Shown: positions 1 to 9,120 of the stretch, one piece after another
How the letters are laid out: each line of letters begins with the position of its first letter
Position numbering within the stretch: the stretch's first letter is position 1
From: Blastocatellia bacterium
GTDB lineage: Bacteria; Acidobacteriota; Blastocatellia; UBA7656; JADIYM01
DNA: 64,000 bases
Assembly (NCBI GenBank): GCA_016705245.1
Contig: JADIYM010000004.1
Location: 1 to 64,000 of the forward strand
Reading direction: 5' to 3'
Notes under the pieces: generated by a model
Database searches by the model: none
Told to the model about the DNA's origin: nothing
The model's input: only the letters and a program-made list of their open reading frames with translations
Made by a program: the position numbers and the translations under genes

Positions 1-10
1 AGCGAAGAGG

Positions 11-84
11 TTTCTATCTGGTGGGAGCGACGACGGACTCGGAGGTACGGTTGGTAGTGGGCGTCGCGAGCCGCCAGATAGAAA
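11..84. repeat. 11-bp perfect inverted repeat near window start
   Basis: The 11-base arm TTTCTATCTGG at 11-21 is matched by its exact reverse complement at 74-84, with about 52 bases between. The same arm sequence recurs near 19165, where it precedes copies of the dispersed GCTCGCTACCGCTCGCGG repeat. It may be the edge of the IS91-like remnant or part of a dispersed repeat family. Bases 85-211 show no gene and no further structure that I can support. Confidence 0.5.
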
Positions 85-211
85 TCGCTGAACGAAACCG
101 CGGAGGGGCACGGATGGCTGTGTGGCGGGTGCTATGGGGATAGTTCGTTTTTGGGAGACCTGAGCGCGTCCGGGTTCCGAGTCTGGCGCCTGGTGAGCCC
201 CGGAAGTGAGG

Positions 212-1600
212 TTAGTGGTGGTGAGCGCAGGTCCATTGGGGCGTGAGAAATGGGCGGAGCTTGTCCTGCGGAAGTGGCGGAGTGAAAGCGGGCACACGAT
301 GAGCGTGCCGCCGGAGAGGCAGTCGGACGGGAGCGAGGCGTTGTGGGTTGCTGGTCACGATGAGTCGAGGCGGATCCGTTGAGGCTCGGCGAGTTGGCTC
401 GGGACGGTCAGACACGACGCGGCAGATCGAGACAGGCTCGGGATGATCTCGATGATGCGACAGACCGTTGAGGCATTTGGGACAGCGGTCGGTGGGGAGG
501 CCGGTGAGGACTTCGAGTATCTGGTTGGCCGTTCGGCAGTGCTCGAGTCGATTGGTTGGCGGGACGGTGACGCCAAGCAGACGACGGATGAGGTCGAGGT
601 TTTGCGGCGCGGCAGGAGTTGGCGAGAAGGCCGTAAGAGCGGATGCGGTGAAAGCCCGACGGAGTGACGTGAAGCAGGAAGCGGCGAATGAATTCCGTCG
701 ACGGTGATCGCTTATGATCTTTCGGAGCCGTGATCGCTGTAGTCCCTCCAGCGAAAGGAGACGTGGGAGTCGGAGATGTCGGTGATGCGATGGTTTGAGA
801 TGGCGACGCGGGGTGTGTAGCGGCCGAGGTACTTGAGGACGCGCTCGACTGCCGAAGGTACGCTTGGCGTAGACGACCCACTTGAGATTCGACTGACGTG
901 CGACGAAGCGGGCGAAGAGGGGCCGGATCGGCCAGATGCGAGAGCTGACCGTGAATGAGAGGTCGCCGCGACGGAAGGCGGCCGTGAGCAAATCGAGAAA
1001 GAGAGTGCGGAAGCGCCACGAGAGGACTTTTTACGGGAAGGAAGAAGCGCTTTCGGCAGCGGATCCAGCGCGAGCGGGTCTGCAGAGAGTCCGCTGCCCG
1101 GGACGATGCAGGCAGATGGGGGTGGTGGGTGAGGGTCTGTCCCCAGGTGTGCAGGACGGCGAGCAGGCCGATGCGTGCGCCGAGGCGTTTGGGATCCGAG
1201 GCGATCGAGATGAGGGTCTCGGCGGTGGCGGCAAAGAGGATGCCGTAGACGACGCGCTTGTTCTGGAGGGCGAGGTGGGCGATCTCTTCCGGGAGAGTGA
1301 AGACGACGTGGAAGCAATGAGTGGGGAGCAGGTCGGTGAGCGGGCCTCGACCCACCGGACGCGCTTCGAGCGACTGGCACTTGGGGCAGTGGCGGCTGGC
1401 GCAGCTGTTGTAGGCGTTGCGACGGTGGCCGCAGGCATCGCAGGCTTCGACGTGACCGCCGAGGGCGGCCGTCCGGCAGCTCTCGATCGCACGCGCGACG
1501 CGACGCTGCACGGCAGAAGCGACGCGCCGAAACGAGCGAGAAATTGAGCTCCGAACTTGTGGAAGACGTCGGCCACCCTGAAGCGTGGCCGCGCGCTCAC
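212..1600 (-). pseudogene. IS91-family (HUH) transposase, multiply frameshifted
   Basis: Fragments of a rolling-circle transposase are read in order across all three minus frames. They are an N-terminal segment (FRVADVFHKFGAQF), a zinc-finger region with CDACGHRRNAYNSCASRHCPKC, the FTLPEEI and HTWGQTL segments, an HHPHL(H)C HUH motif split by a shift, VLKYLGRYTPRVAI with the likely catalytic Tyr, an FIRRFLLHVTPSGFHRIRSYG segment, and a C-terminal zinc motif (RCPKC). At least four frame changes are needed to join them, so no functional protein is made. The GTG start at 1600 overlaps the stop of the upstream recombinase. The exact 3' end is uncertain; 212 is where the last open frame stops. Confidence 0.85.
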
Positions 1601-2426
1601 GGCTTGTCGCTCCCGATCGGCGGCAGAATGCGGTCGAGCGGGCTCGCAGTGGATGCGATCCGAATGCCCGGAGATGGGGTGTAACGCGCCGTCGTGCGCA
1701 GGCTCCGGTGGCCAAGCAGTTCCTGGATGATGCGGATGTCGTTTCCGTCCTCGAGCAGATGCGTGGCGAAGCAGTGGCGCAGGGTGCGAGGGGTCACGCG
1801 CTTGAGAGGCCGGCATCGACGGACGCGCGCTTGCAGACGTAGCGAATGGTCGAGATGCCGACCGGCGTCGACGGGTCGGCGCTCGAAAGAGCCAGTAGAC
1901 GGGCCGCTCACGTCTCCAGTGCGCTCGCAGCAACTTGAGCAGTGCCGGACTCCGCATGACGTGGCGGTCCCGGAGTCCCTTGCCCTGGCGCACGGTGATG
2001 AGATTGCGCTCGGAGTCGATGTTACCGACAAGCAGGTGCGTCGCCTCCGATGACCGCATCCCGGTCGCAGAGATCGTCGCCAGAATCGTGCGGTACTTCA
2101 GATTGACGACCGCGTCGAGCAGGCGGAGGACCTCGGAGGGTGAGAGCACGACCGGAAGCCGGTACTCGCGTCTGGCATAGGCGATGTAGGGCGTCGACCA
2201 TTCTCGACCGAGCGTCACGTGCTCGACGAATCGGATCGCGCACCGGGCGAGATTGACCGTGCTCGGCGAAAGTCCACGGTCGACGATGAAGCAGAAAGGC
2301 GCGAGCCTGTTCGGGACCTAGATGCTCGGGCGATTGGTCGAAGTGCTTCGCGAAAGCCGCGACGTAGCGGATGTAGGTCCTTTTCGTCTGCGCGGAGAAG
2401 TTTCGCAGGCGCATGTCGTCTATCAT
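1597..2426 (-). pseudogene. tyrosine recombinase (phage-integrase family), frameshifted
   Basis: Three minus-strand segments in different frames assemble into one XerC/D-like recombinase. The first (from 2426) is a SAM-like N-terminal core-binding domain (RLRNFSAQTKRTYIRYVAAFAKHF). The second holds VVLSPSEVLRLLDAV and the first catalytic Arg (SATGMRSSEAT). The third ends with TPRTLRHCFATHLLEDG and ELLGHRSLRTTARYT, which supply the second Arg, the His residues and the catalytic Tyr. Two shifts, near 2215 and 1900, break it. It precedes and overlaps the transposase gene and is probably its helper recombinase. The family is clear; activity is excluded by the shifts unless they are assembly errors. 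Confidence 0.8.
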
Positions 2427-2819
2427 TCTCTGGCGGAGTGCAGTATGACGAGGTCCTTTGTCTGGGGGGTTTGCAGCTTTTGGACAACAGCATTTTCACC
2501 GACAAGGAGCTCTCCGCCTCAGCCATCCGATCCGCAGATGACACGCAACCCACCTGCGACGTCGCAAGACGCCCTGAGCCAACGCACCGCCGCCCGAAGC
2601 CCGAGACTGCAGCTACGTGCTCCCGCTTCCTACCGCGCAGCGGTTTCGTTCAGCGAGCGTCCCACGGACGGTGCCTGAAATCGCAGACTCGTCGTTGGGG
2701 AAGGACGGATGTGATCGGAATCGTTCGACCGTCCGTGGGACGCTCGCTACCGCTCGCGGCTCAAAAAACGGGGAGCACCCGAATAGGGGGCAGCCCGAAA
2801 CGGGCAAAGACCAAACCGA
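2427..2819. other. gene-free gap with a dispersed repeat
   Basis: This 393-base gap between the IS91-like remnant and gnd holds no supported gene; open frames inside it are shadows. Its right half is copy 1 of the long dispersed repeat (see 2620-2783). The left half shows no structure that I can support. Confidence 0.6.
2620..2783. repeat. ~160-bp dispersed repeat, copy 1
   Basis: This segment aligns along its whole length with 19407-19570, with only scattered substitutions. Both begin with CTTCCTACCGCGCAGCGG, carry an inverted GTCC(C)ACGGACGGT / ACCGTCCGTGGGAC element and end with GCTCGCTACCGCTCGCGG (here 2742-2759) followed by a run near ACGGGGA. The core recurs at 8345, 19201, 19350, 19528, 22592 and 22681. 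It is palindromic and non-coding, resembling a REP/MITE-like element. Confidence 0.8.
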
Positions 2820-3839
2820 TTACTCCTTAGGTTTCTCGTGGTGCCCGCCGAACTCGAAGCGCATTGCGGACTGCACCTTGTCGGCAAACTCGGATTCGCC
2901 GCGCGAGCTGAAACGCGAATAAAGCGACGTGGTCAGCACCGGAGTCGGCACGGCCTCGTCGATGCCGGCAATTATCGTCCAGCGGCCCTCGCCCGAATCG
3001 GAAACGCGGCCGCCGAAGTTCGACAGATCCGGGTTCTTCAGCAGTGCGATCGCCGTGAGGTCGTTGAGCCACGACGCGACGACACTTCCTCGACGCCAGA
3101 CCTCCGTGATGTCCGGCAAATTGAAGTCGTACTGGTAGTGCTCCGGGTTTCGAAGCGGTGTCGTCTCTGCATCGCCGGCACTGCCGCCCGCCTTCCCGAT
3201 ATTGGCGTGCTTGAGGATGTTGAGACCCTCGGCATACGCGGCCATCAGCCCGTATTCGATCCCATTGTGAACCATCTTCACGAAGTGGCCTGCACCGACT
3301 CCGCCGCAGTGCAGGTAACCCTGCTCAGCCTGGCCCGGATCGCCGGTGCGTCCAGGGGTCCTCTCCACATTTCCGATTCCGGGCGCGAGCGACTTGAAGA
3401 TGGGGTCCAGTCTGCCGACCGAGGCATCATCGCCCCCGATCATCTGGCAGTATCCGCGGTCGAGTCCCCATACTCCGCCGCTCGTGCCGACGTCGACGTA
3501 ATGGATACCCTTTGCTGCGAGCTCCTTCGATCGACGGATGTCGTCGTGGTAGTACGAATTTCCACCGTCGATGACGATATCGCCCTCGCCGAGGTGGGGT
3601 ACGAGCGACGCAAGCGTCGAGTCGACGACTCCGGCCGGTACCATGAGCCACACGGCGCGAGGCGCAGAGAGCTTCGCGGTAAAATCCTCCATCGACGCCG
3701 CGCCGACGGCGCCTTCGGCGGCGAGTTTCGCGACGGAGTCGGGAAAGATGTCGAAGACGACGCATTCGTGGCCGGCACGAACAAGCCTCCTGACCATGTT
3801 CGCGCCCATTCTTCCGAGTCCGATCATTCCGAGCTGCAT
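2820..3839 (-). CDS. gnd: 6-phosphogluconate dehydrogenase (decarboxylating), short GndA-like form
   Basis: Converts 6-phosphogluconate to ribulose 5-phosphate and CO2 with reduction of NAD(P) in the cytosolic pentose phosphate pathway. The N-terminus has the Rossmann motif GLGRMG followed by NMVRRL. The central part carries DGGNSYYHDD, the substrate-binding SGGVWGLDRGYCQMIGG, and GAGHFVKMVHNGIEYGLM with the catalytic Lys and His-Asn. At about 339 residues it is the short form, lacking the long C-terminal repeat of the E. coli type. I chose the ATG at 3839 because AAAGGAGA lies just upstream; an upstream in-frame start would add ten residues without a ribosome site. It is divergent from the next gene, and zwf is not nearby. 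Confidence 0.93.
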   Translation of the reverse strand: MQLGMIGLGRMGANMVRRLVRAGHECVVFDIFPDSVAKLAAEGAVGAASMEDFTAKLSAPRAVWLMVPAGVVDSTLASLVPHLGEGDIVIDGGNSYYHDDIRRSKELAAKGIHYVDVGTSGGVWGLDRGYCQMIGGDDASVGRLDPIFKSLAPGIGNVERTPGRTGDPGQAEQGYLHCGGVGAGHFVKMVHNGIEYGLMAAYAEGLNILKHANIGKAGGSAGDAETTPLRNPEHYQYDFNLPDITEVWRRGSVVASWLNDLTAIALLKNPDLSNFGGRVSDSGEGRWTIIAGIDEAVPTPVLTTSLYSRFSSRGESEFADKVQSAMRFEFGGHHEKPKE

Positions 3840-4085
3840 GAGTGTCTCCTTTCGACAGAGTCCGGACATGTGGAGCTCCGGACGCGAGTGAGGTTGGCGT
3901 GGGGTGCGCGTCTTTGGCGGCCCGGCGGCCGTGGCGCACGAAGGCTATACCACAGCGGCCCCGGGCACTCCAGAATCCCGCTCGCATCCGGGGTTTTGTC
4001 TCGTCGAGAGATGTCGAGTACGATCCGGAATATTTCCGGCGTGTCGTAGTCCAGCAAGGCACCCCCGCTTTCGGAAGGAGGCATC

Positions 4086-5144
4086 ATGAGCACCCCAGCA
4101 CCCAGGAAAGTCTCGTCGAAGTCCGCAAACGTAAAGCCGGCCGCAGCCTCCGAGAAGGTCAAGGCGATTCCGTTTCCGGAAAAGGCCGGAGAGGACGTCT
4201 TCAACGCGTCCGAGCTTGTTCCGATTTCTGACGGTCGATTCATCTTCTGCGATAACAACCTCAACACCGAGTTGCTCGAGTTGCGCATCGACTCGAAGGG
4301 TCAGATGGTCGGCGGGCTCAGGCGCCTCAAGATTGGAAAGCTGCCGGATGGGGCGGTCGACGACATGGAAGGCATGACGGCCGTGGAGCAGGATGGACGG
4401 ACGACGATCTTCGTGTCGACGTCGATGAGCCTCAAGAAGGGAAACGTCGAGGCGAAGAAGCGCTCCGAGCGGGGCGAGGAGTTCTCACCGCGAAACGCGC
4501 TGCTGCGGATTTCCGTGGGGAAAGGCGAGCGCCTGAACGCCGAGATCGTGCCGGACTTCAAGCACTGGTTGATCGATCGCAGTCCCGATATCAGGAAGGC
4601 TGCACGGTGGCTCCCTGACGAAGATGGCCTGAACGTCGAGGGACTCGGGTGGGATCCGAAACTCGGCGCGCTGCTCTTTGGTGTCCGGTCGCCCGTCGTG
4701 AAGGGGAAGCCGATCATCCTCAGGGTACGGATGAAGTCCTTGAACGGGCCGTGGGACGTTTCGAATTTTGAATCCCTTGCTCCGATCCACCTGGAAATCG
4801 AGCGAGGTGGCGACGAACAGGGAATCCGCAGTATCGAGTTCGATCCGTCGCGCAACGCGCACCTCGTCATCGTCGGGAATTCGACGAGCAGCTCCAAGGC
4901 ACCCTTCGAGATGTACCTCTGGGACGGAAACGAGGCTGGTCGTGTCACGAAGTTCCGGCAGCTGAAGTTCTCGAAGTCCATGCGGCCGGAAGGTGTGACA
5001 CACGGGACGATCGCCGGGAAGGGCTGCGTGGTTTTCGTCGACGACCTTGGTGGCTACCAGGTCGTCTTCGACGAGGACCCTCGACTGAGTGTCGAAAGTC
5101 GCAAGAAGCCGAAGAAAGAAGGTTCGAAGAAGTCAAAGTCCTAG
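4086..5144 (+). CDS. DUF3616-like protein
   Basis: A 352-residue protein with no clear signal peptide. An Ala/Lys-rich start of about 35 residues precedes a domain with an FNASELVPISDGRFIFCDNN segment and a DMEGMTAVEQDG segment, which recall DUF3616 or other propeller-like esterase/phytase-related proteins. The C-terminus is a Lys/Ser-rich basic tail. A strong Shine-Dalgarno AAGGAGG lies seven to nine bases before the ATG. The gap to gnd (246 bp) must hold both divergent promoters. No catalytic residues can be assigned, and the family call rests on overall similarity that I recognise only moderately. Confidence 0.55.
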   Translation: MSTPAPRKVSSKSANVKPAAASEKVKAIPFPEKAGEDVFNASELVPISDGRFIFCDNNLNTELLELRIDSKGQMVGGLRRLKIGKLPDGAVDDMEGMTAVEQDGRTTIFVSTSMSLKKGNVEAKKRSERGEEFSPRNALLRISVGKGERLNAEIVPDFKHWLIDRSPDIRKAARWLPDEDGLNVEGLGWDPKLGALLFGVRSPVVKGKPIILRVRMKSLNGPWDVSNFESLAPIHLEIERGGDEQGIRSIEFDPSRNAHLVIVGNSTSSSKAPFEMYLWDGNEAGRVTKFRQLKFSKSMRPEGVTHGTIAGKGCVVFVDDLGGYQVVFDEDPRLSVESRKKPKKEGSKKSKS

Positions 5145-5186
5145 ATGAGGGAGGACTTCGCTCCGCTGCACGGGCATTTCCGCCGG

Positions 5187-6047
5187 CTAACGGTTGTGAT
5201 CCCGGTCCTCCACACGTCCCGGACCGAAGCCATCAGACTCGAGACAGGATTCAAAGCCTTCTCGGTAGGTCGGATATCGCAAAGTGACTTCAAGGGCCTT
5301 CAAGGTGCCCGACGGGTCGACCGAACGACTCCCTCGCAGCGTACGCGGAGCATCTTCGAGACGGACTGACGGAGGCATCTCGCGGCCGAGCCTGTCACAG
5401 AGCCACGCGACCACCTCTCGCTGAGGAACCGCGCAGAGGTCGCCGACCACGAGTGTCGCACCGGCCGCACCGCGGTCGAGCGCCGCAAGGAGCACCAGCG
5501 CGAGGTCTTCGACGTGGATTCGCGAGACAACTCCAGAGCCATCGCCGGGAAGGCGATAGGCACCCGATGCGATCAGGCGATGGAGACCGCGGCCACGTCC
5601 GTAGATTCCCGGTGCGCGGACGACCGTCGCACCGATCGATCGCCAGCTGTCCTCAGCGGCGAGCCTTCGCCGTCCCGTCTCGTCGTTCGGCGTTGCGGGG
5701 GTGTCGTTGTCGATCCGGCCGCGAAGGTCGCCGTAGACGCCCGTTGACGATACGTAGACGATCCTTCGGCACCGCTCGAGTTGCGGAGCCAGTTGCGAAT
5801 CGCTTTCTCCGTCTGGAGGAAAGGTCACGACGACGTCCGCCTCCGCCAGATCGTCAGTTAACTCGATGCCCCCGCGGCAATCCAGCAGTACGGGATCGAT
5901 GCCGAGCGCAGCAATCCTTGCAATCGCGGCCGGATTGCGGGTCGTGCCAGCGATGCGGCGTGGTCGTGCCGCCTCTGCGACGGCCTCTGCGACAAAGCCG
6001 ACGCCGACGAGCAGCAATGGTCGTTCGGTCAACACGACGTGAATCAT
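5187..6047 (-). CDS. NAD(P)-binding epimerase/dehydratase-like protein (atypical SDR, YeeZ-like)
   Basis: About 286 residues with an N-terminal dinucleotide-binding segment LLLVGVGFVAEAVAE and a RIVYVSSTGVYGD strand-loop typical of extended SDR proteins. This is followed by VRAPGIYGRGRG and a VSRIHVEDLALVLL segment. The usual YxxxK dyad is not evident (the position reads RRRLAAEDSWRS), as in several atypical SDRs. The substrate cannot be told. I prefer the ATG at 6047; an alternative start at 6083 adds twelve residues unlike the family N-terminus. It converges on the DUF3616-like gene and is divergent from the exported protein at 6170. Confidence 0.65.
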   Translation of the reverse strand: MIHVVLTERPLLLVGVGFVAEAVAEAARPRRIAGTTRNPAAIARIAALGIDPVLLDCRGGIELTDDLAEADVVVTFPPDGESDSQLAPQLERCRRIVYVSSTGVYGDLRGRIDNDTPATPNDETGRRRLAAEDSWRSIGATVVRAPGIYGRGRGLHRLIASGAYRLPGDGSGVVSRIHVEDLALVLLAALDRGAAGATLVVGDLCAVPQREVVAWLCDRLGREMPPSVRLEDAPRTLRGSRSVDPSGTLKALEVTLRYPTYREGFESCLESDGFGPGRVEDRDHNR

Positions 6048-6169
6048 ACCCACAGGACACCAGACTGCCACGCCGCCGTGCACGAACCTCGCGTGGCCGC
6101 TGCACGGAGGGCCGTGGTAGTTTCGTCTGTCGATATCTCTGTGAAGTCGAGCTAGAATCTGGAGTCCCG

Positions 6170-7204
6170 ATGACTTTTTCTCTCATTCGTTTGGCCTCGG
6201 CGCCGTTGCTCGCATTCGCCGTCGTAGCGTCGTGCTTCGCCCAGGTGGAATTGCGTACGCAGACTTTGGACCCGGAGCTTTCGAGGCGCACGGGCGCCGA
6301 CGACGGCTTCGGCCTGGTGATCACGGCCAGCGCCGACGGAAGGGGAAGTCTCGAAACGTGCGGATGCGGTCGTCAGCCGCTCGGCGGACTTGCGCGCCGG
6401 GTGGGGTACGAGAAGGCGGTGCTTGAACTGACGCAAGGCGGGGCCGGACTGGTACGGCTCGATGCGGGTGGCGCCTTCGACGACACCGTGGACACAGGGC
6501 GGAACGAGGTCATTCCGCATATTCGAAGCGAATGGGTCCTTCGGGGATACATTGCGCGCGATGTCGCGGCGATCAACGTGGGAATCACGGACCTGCGTTA
6601 CCTGTCCCAGATGAACGTCCTGCAGGATCGCGATGCGCGTGTCGTGCGCTTTCCGATGCTCGATCGCGTCATTTCCGCCAATGTGTTACCGGCCGGTCCG
6701 GGAATCGTGCGATTTCGGCCGTACATCGTGCGAGAGGTGCAGGCAACGAGGCTGGGAGACAAGCCGGTCCGAGTTGGCATTATCGGAGTGTGTGCCGCGC
6801 GACCGGAAACCGGAGCCAACCTCTACGGTTATCGGATCGAAGACCCGATCGCCGCCCTGGCGTCCGTCCTGCCGGATGTACGCAAGCAGTCCGATGTCGT
6901 GGTGCTGCTCGCCTACGGACCGGTCGATCGTGCGCGAGCGATCGCCGAGGGAATTGCCGGATTCGACGCGGTCCTTGTCGCGAACAACTTCCTGCCGGAT
7001 GCCGAAGTCGCCGCGATGGCCGGTACGACGCCAGTGGTACCGGTCGTGCTCCAGACCCGATCGTTAACGGAGGTTCGCGGATGGAAACAGCCGGCGGGCG
7101 GATGGCGTTTCGTCGCTCGATCGACGCTGCTCGATGCCGTAATTCCGAGCGATGCCGAGACGCTCCAGATGGTCTATCGCGCTCGCGCCGACTTCATTCG
7201 ATGA
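6170..7204 (+). CDS. exported metallophosphoesterase/5'-nucleotidase-like protein with CGCG motif
   Basis: A 344-residue protein starting with a hydrophobic export signal that ends near VVASCFAQ; a Cys there gives a weak lipobox. Soon after comes ETCGCGRQPLGGLARR, matching a CxC-G-Q-L-GGLARR signature seen in bacterial exported metallophosphoesterase-like proteins. The rest has the alternating strands and turns of that fold (AAINVGITDLRYL, VGIIGVCA, DVVVLLAYG, VLVANNFLPD) but lacks an obvious complete DxH/GNHD metal set, so hydrolase activity is doubtful. The Cys pair could bind a metal or form a disulphide. It stops just before the converging M23 gene. Confidence 0.55.
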   Translation: MTFSLIRLASAPLLAFAVVASCFAQVELRTQTLDPELSRRTGADDGFGLVITASADGRGSLETCGCGRQPLGGLARRVGYEKAVLELTQGGAGLVRLDAGGAFDDTVDTGRNEVIPHIRSEWVLRGYIARDVAAINVGITDLRYLSQMNVLQDRDARVVRFPMLDRVISANVLPAGPGIVRFRPYIVREVQATRLGDKPVRVGIIGVCAARPETGANLYGYRIEDPIAALASVLPDVRKQSDVVVLLAYGPVDRARAIAEGIAGFDAVLVANNFLPDAEVAAMAGTTPVVPVVLQTRSLTEVRGWKQPAGGWRFVARSTLLDAVIPSDAETLQMVYRARADFIR

Positions 7205-7214
7205 AGGCGCCGGC

Positions 7215-8065
7215 CTAATACTGGGCGTTCGAGAGCGTGTCGCCGTTCTGAAACAAGGGCGGCTCCGGCGGCGCGGGCTTCGAATTGTTCTTTGCCATCG
7301 TCGCGACAACTTCGTCCCGGCCTCGATTGCCGGGCCGTCGACGAGTTTTCCGTCCGCATAGATACGATTACCGTCGATTGCGAGCGTAGACGTGGGATTG
7401 ACCGGGCAACCTCTGGCCCGAACCTCGTAGTGGAGGTGGGGTCCGGTCGACCGTCCCGTGGATCCGACGAGTCCCAATGTCTGTCCGGCGACGACGCGCT
7501 GGCCCGCAACAACGTGAATGGCCGAGAGGTGGGCATAAAACGTCGTGACGCCCCTGCCGTGGTCGACGACTACGAGGTTGCCGTACCCGCCCCGCCGCGC
7601 AGCCCAGTAAACGACGCCGCCCATCGAAGCCCCGACCGTTTGGCCGTGGCGGCAATCTATGTCGACACCCGTGTGCATACGGCCGCCGCCCGAGACGGGA
7701 TCGCGTCGCCATCCGAAGTTGCTGTTGATCGGCATACGCCCGGTCGACGCGACTCGAGACGAGTACCCGTAGGCTCGTCCGAGTGGCACGTTGGTCGCTT
7801 TCGATACGATCGATGGAGGAAGCGGAATGATCTGGGCATATCCATCGGCCGGGACACCCTCCGAGATGCCCACGCCGTCAATGCTGAGCGGCGCAAGTCG
7901 AACTCCAGAGCCGGTCGTCGCGTCCTCGGGATTCGGTTGGACCGGGCGCTCGAGGTGCAGCGACATCGTGGGTACGTCTTCGATCTCATCCGATACGTCC
8001 TGGGCCAATGCCACAACGGGGATGACGGCGAGGACAGCCACGGCAAACAGAAGGCGAACGATCAC
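7215..8065 (-). CDS. M23 family metallopeptidase (LytM-type), C-terminus frameshifted
   Basis: A secreted murein endopeptidase. It starts at a GTG (8065) with GAGGAG upstream and has a signal peptide ending near VVALAQ. The LytM/M23 core is complete: GRMHTGVDI (zinc His and Asp), TFYAHLS, and GPHLHYEV with the HxH pair. After the core, GKLVDGPAIEAG runs on, but the frame then becomes Arg-rich and continues past 7100. A different frame supplies a natural tail ending NGDTLSNAQY and a TAG at 7215-7217. Loss of one base in a short run near 7316-7318 explains this; the length is 851 bases, one short of a multiple of three. The catalytic domain is unaffected either way. Confidence 0.85.
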
Positions 8066-8224
8066 AGGCGCAAGACTCCTCAGCAAGATCAGGCGAGCAG
8101 ACGCTGAAGATAGCACAGTGAACGCGTTTCCGGAGAAACACTTTGAGTTGCGGTAGTGGGTCAATCTGACATCGTCTCGCGTCAACTCGGTCCTGGGTGC
8201 TCTCTTGCTTGTCTTCCTCTGCGA

Positions 8225-8268
8225 CTTTGCGAGAAACTCCTCTATCCGTCGCAGAAGTTCTCGCAAAG
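8225..8268. repeat. hairpin repeat (CGCAAAGGCGC family)
   Basis: Arms CTTTGCGAGAA at 8225-8235 and TTCTCGCAAAG at 8258-8268 are exact reverse complements around a 22-base loop, followed by AGGCGCGGAGG. It is a short member of the family of hairpins built from cgcaaaggcg-like words that also appears at 17166, 31104 and 38484. Confidence 0.65.
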
Positions 8269-8344
8269 GCGCGGAGGAAGACGTTAAGACGCAAGAGTGT
8301 CTGTGCTGGGACCTTGATCGAAAGTGACGACGCACGTATCAGAA

Positions 8345-8362
8345 CCGCGAGCGGTAGCGAGC
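8345..8362. repeat. dispersed repeat core CCGCGAGCGGTAGCGAGC
   Basis: An isolated 18-base copy of the core shared with 2742-2759, 19528-19545 and 22592-22609 (reverse orientation there) and 22681-22698 (same orientation). It sits about 55 bases before the small gene at 8417. Confidence 0.7.
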
Positions 8363-8416
8363 CGGCCGGCGGACAGTGTAGAAACTCGTCAATACTTCTA
8401 ACCCCGAGGAGAACCC

Positions 8417-8635
8417 ATGCTCGTTGAGGCCCAGGATCGCGCGACCGGTGAAACTCTCTATTTCGAACTCAACTGCCCGTTGCGTACCGGCTCGACGCAT
8501 ACGTTTGTCTGGTTTGACGGGCATCGTAAAGTCCTGACCGTCGCACAGTGCGAGGCGCTGCCGGAGGGAACGACGGCGACACACGCGGCATTCGACGTGT
8601 CGAGCCACGAGATCAACGTCCAGCAGGGGCGGTAG
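8417..8635 (+). CDS. small conserved-looking hypothetical protein (72 aa)
   Basis: A 72-residue acidic protein with no signal or membrane segment, starting at an ATG preceded by GAGGAG at a good distance. It contains two Cys (FELNCPL, AQCEAL) and ends HEINVQQGR. I do not recognise a family. Support for a real gene comes from the ribosome site, protein-like composition and tight placement next to convergent apaG. Confidence 0.55.
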   Translation: MLVEAQDRATGETLYFELNCPLRTGSTHTFVWFDGHRKVLTVAQCEALPEGTTATHAAFDVSSHEINVQQGR

Positions 8636-8648
8636 CAGGTGACCTGTT

Positions 8649-9032
8649 CTAGTTGATCGTGTAAGGCTCAGTCAGCGTGAACGGAGCAATAGTCGCGTCA
8701 AATGTCCTTCCGTCGGGCCGCACCAGTCCGTAGGTCCCGTGCATGGTCCCGCTCTCGGTCCGCAAGGGACAGAAGCTCGTGTAGGTGAACGATTCGCCGG
8801 GCGCAAGCCTCGGTGTCTCGCCCACGACGCCTTCGCCGACGACCTCTTCGACCGCTCCGTCTCCGTCCGTGATGATCCAGTGACGCGTGAGCAGCTGCAC
8901 GGGCTCGTCAGACTCATTCGACATCGTCACCTCGTAGGCGAAGAACCAATAGCTGCCCGATGGGTTCGAACGCTCGGGCACGTACATCGATCGAACGGAA
9001 ATCCTGATTCCTTCGGTGACGGCTTCGGACAC
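8649..9032 (-). CDS. apaG: ApaG domain protein
   Basis: A 127-residue single-domain ApaG protein, the usual length, with the fibronectin-III-like fold expected of the family. Recognisable segments are GIRISVRSMYVPERSNP, YWFFAYEVTMSNES, VQLLTRHWIITDGDG, VVGEGVVGETPRLAPGESFTYTS and the glycine-rich GTMHGTYGL. ApaG proteins have been linked to Co2+ resistance and Mg2+ efflux in enterobacteria, but the molecular role is unsettled. It converges with the small gene at 8417 and is divergent from the ABC exporter operon that starts at 9121. The start is the ATG at 9032. Confidence 0.93.
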   Translation of the reverse strand: MSEAVTEGIRISVRSMYVPERSNPSGSYWFFAYEVTMSNESDEPVQLLTRHWIITDGDGAVEEVVGEGVVGETPRLAPGESFTYTSFCPLRTESGTMHGTYGLVRPDGRTFDATIAPFTLTEPYTIN

Positions 9033-9120
9033 GACTCCTCCCTGCGGTTGGCGATTTTCGAGCGCCGGATCATACTACAGCGCCCGGGAGCGGCCCGAAG
9101 ATCGAACCAGAGGTACAAAC

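Larger units (their letters stand above)
212..2426 (-). mobile_element. decayed IS91-like element (tyrosine recombinase + HUH transposase)
   Basis: Two adjacent broken genes on the minus strand form one unit: a tyrosine recombinase (2426 to 1597) followed by an IS91-family transposase (1600 to 212). The recombinase stop and the transposase GTG start overlap as GTGA at 1597-1600, so the ancestral pair was probably translationally coupled. IS91-like elements with an accompanying tyrosine recombinase are a known arrangement. I could not identify the oriIS/terIS ends. Several shifts in both genes say the element is dead. Confidence 0.8.
8066..8416. other. gene-free gap with two repeat elements
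   Basis: This 351-base gap lies between the divergent M23 gene and a small gene. It holds an 11-bp inverted repeat CTTTGCGAGAA (8225-8235 and 8258-8268) of the CGCAAAGGCGC hairpin family and one copy of the CCGCGAGCGGTAGCGAGC core (8345-8362). Promoters for both flanking genes must lie here, but no convincing -35/-10 pair is visible. Confidence 0.6.
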
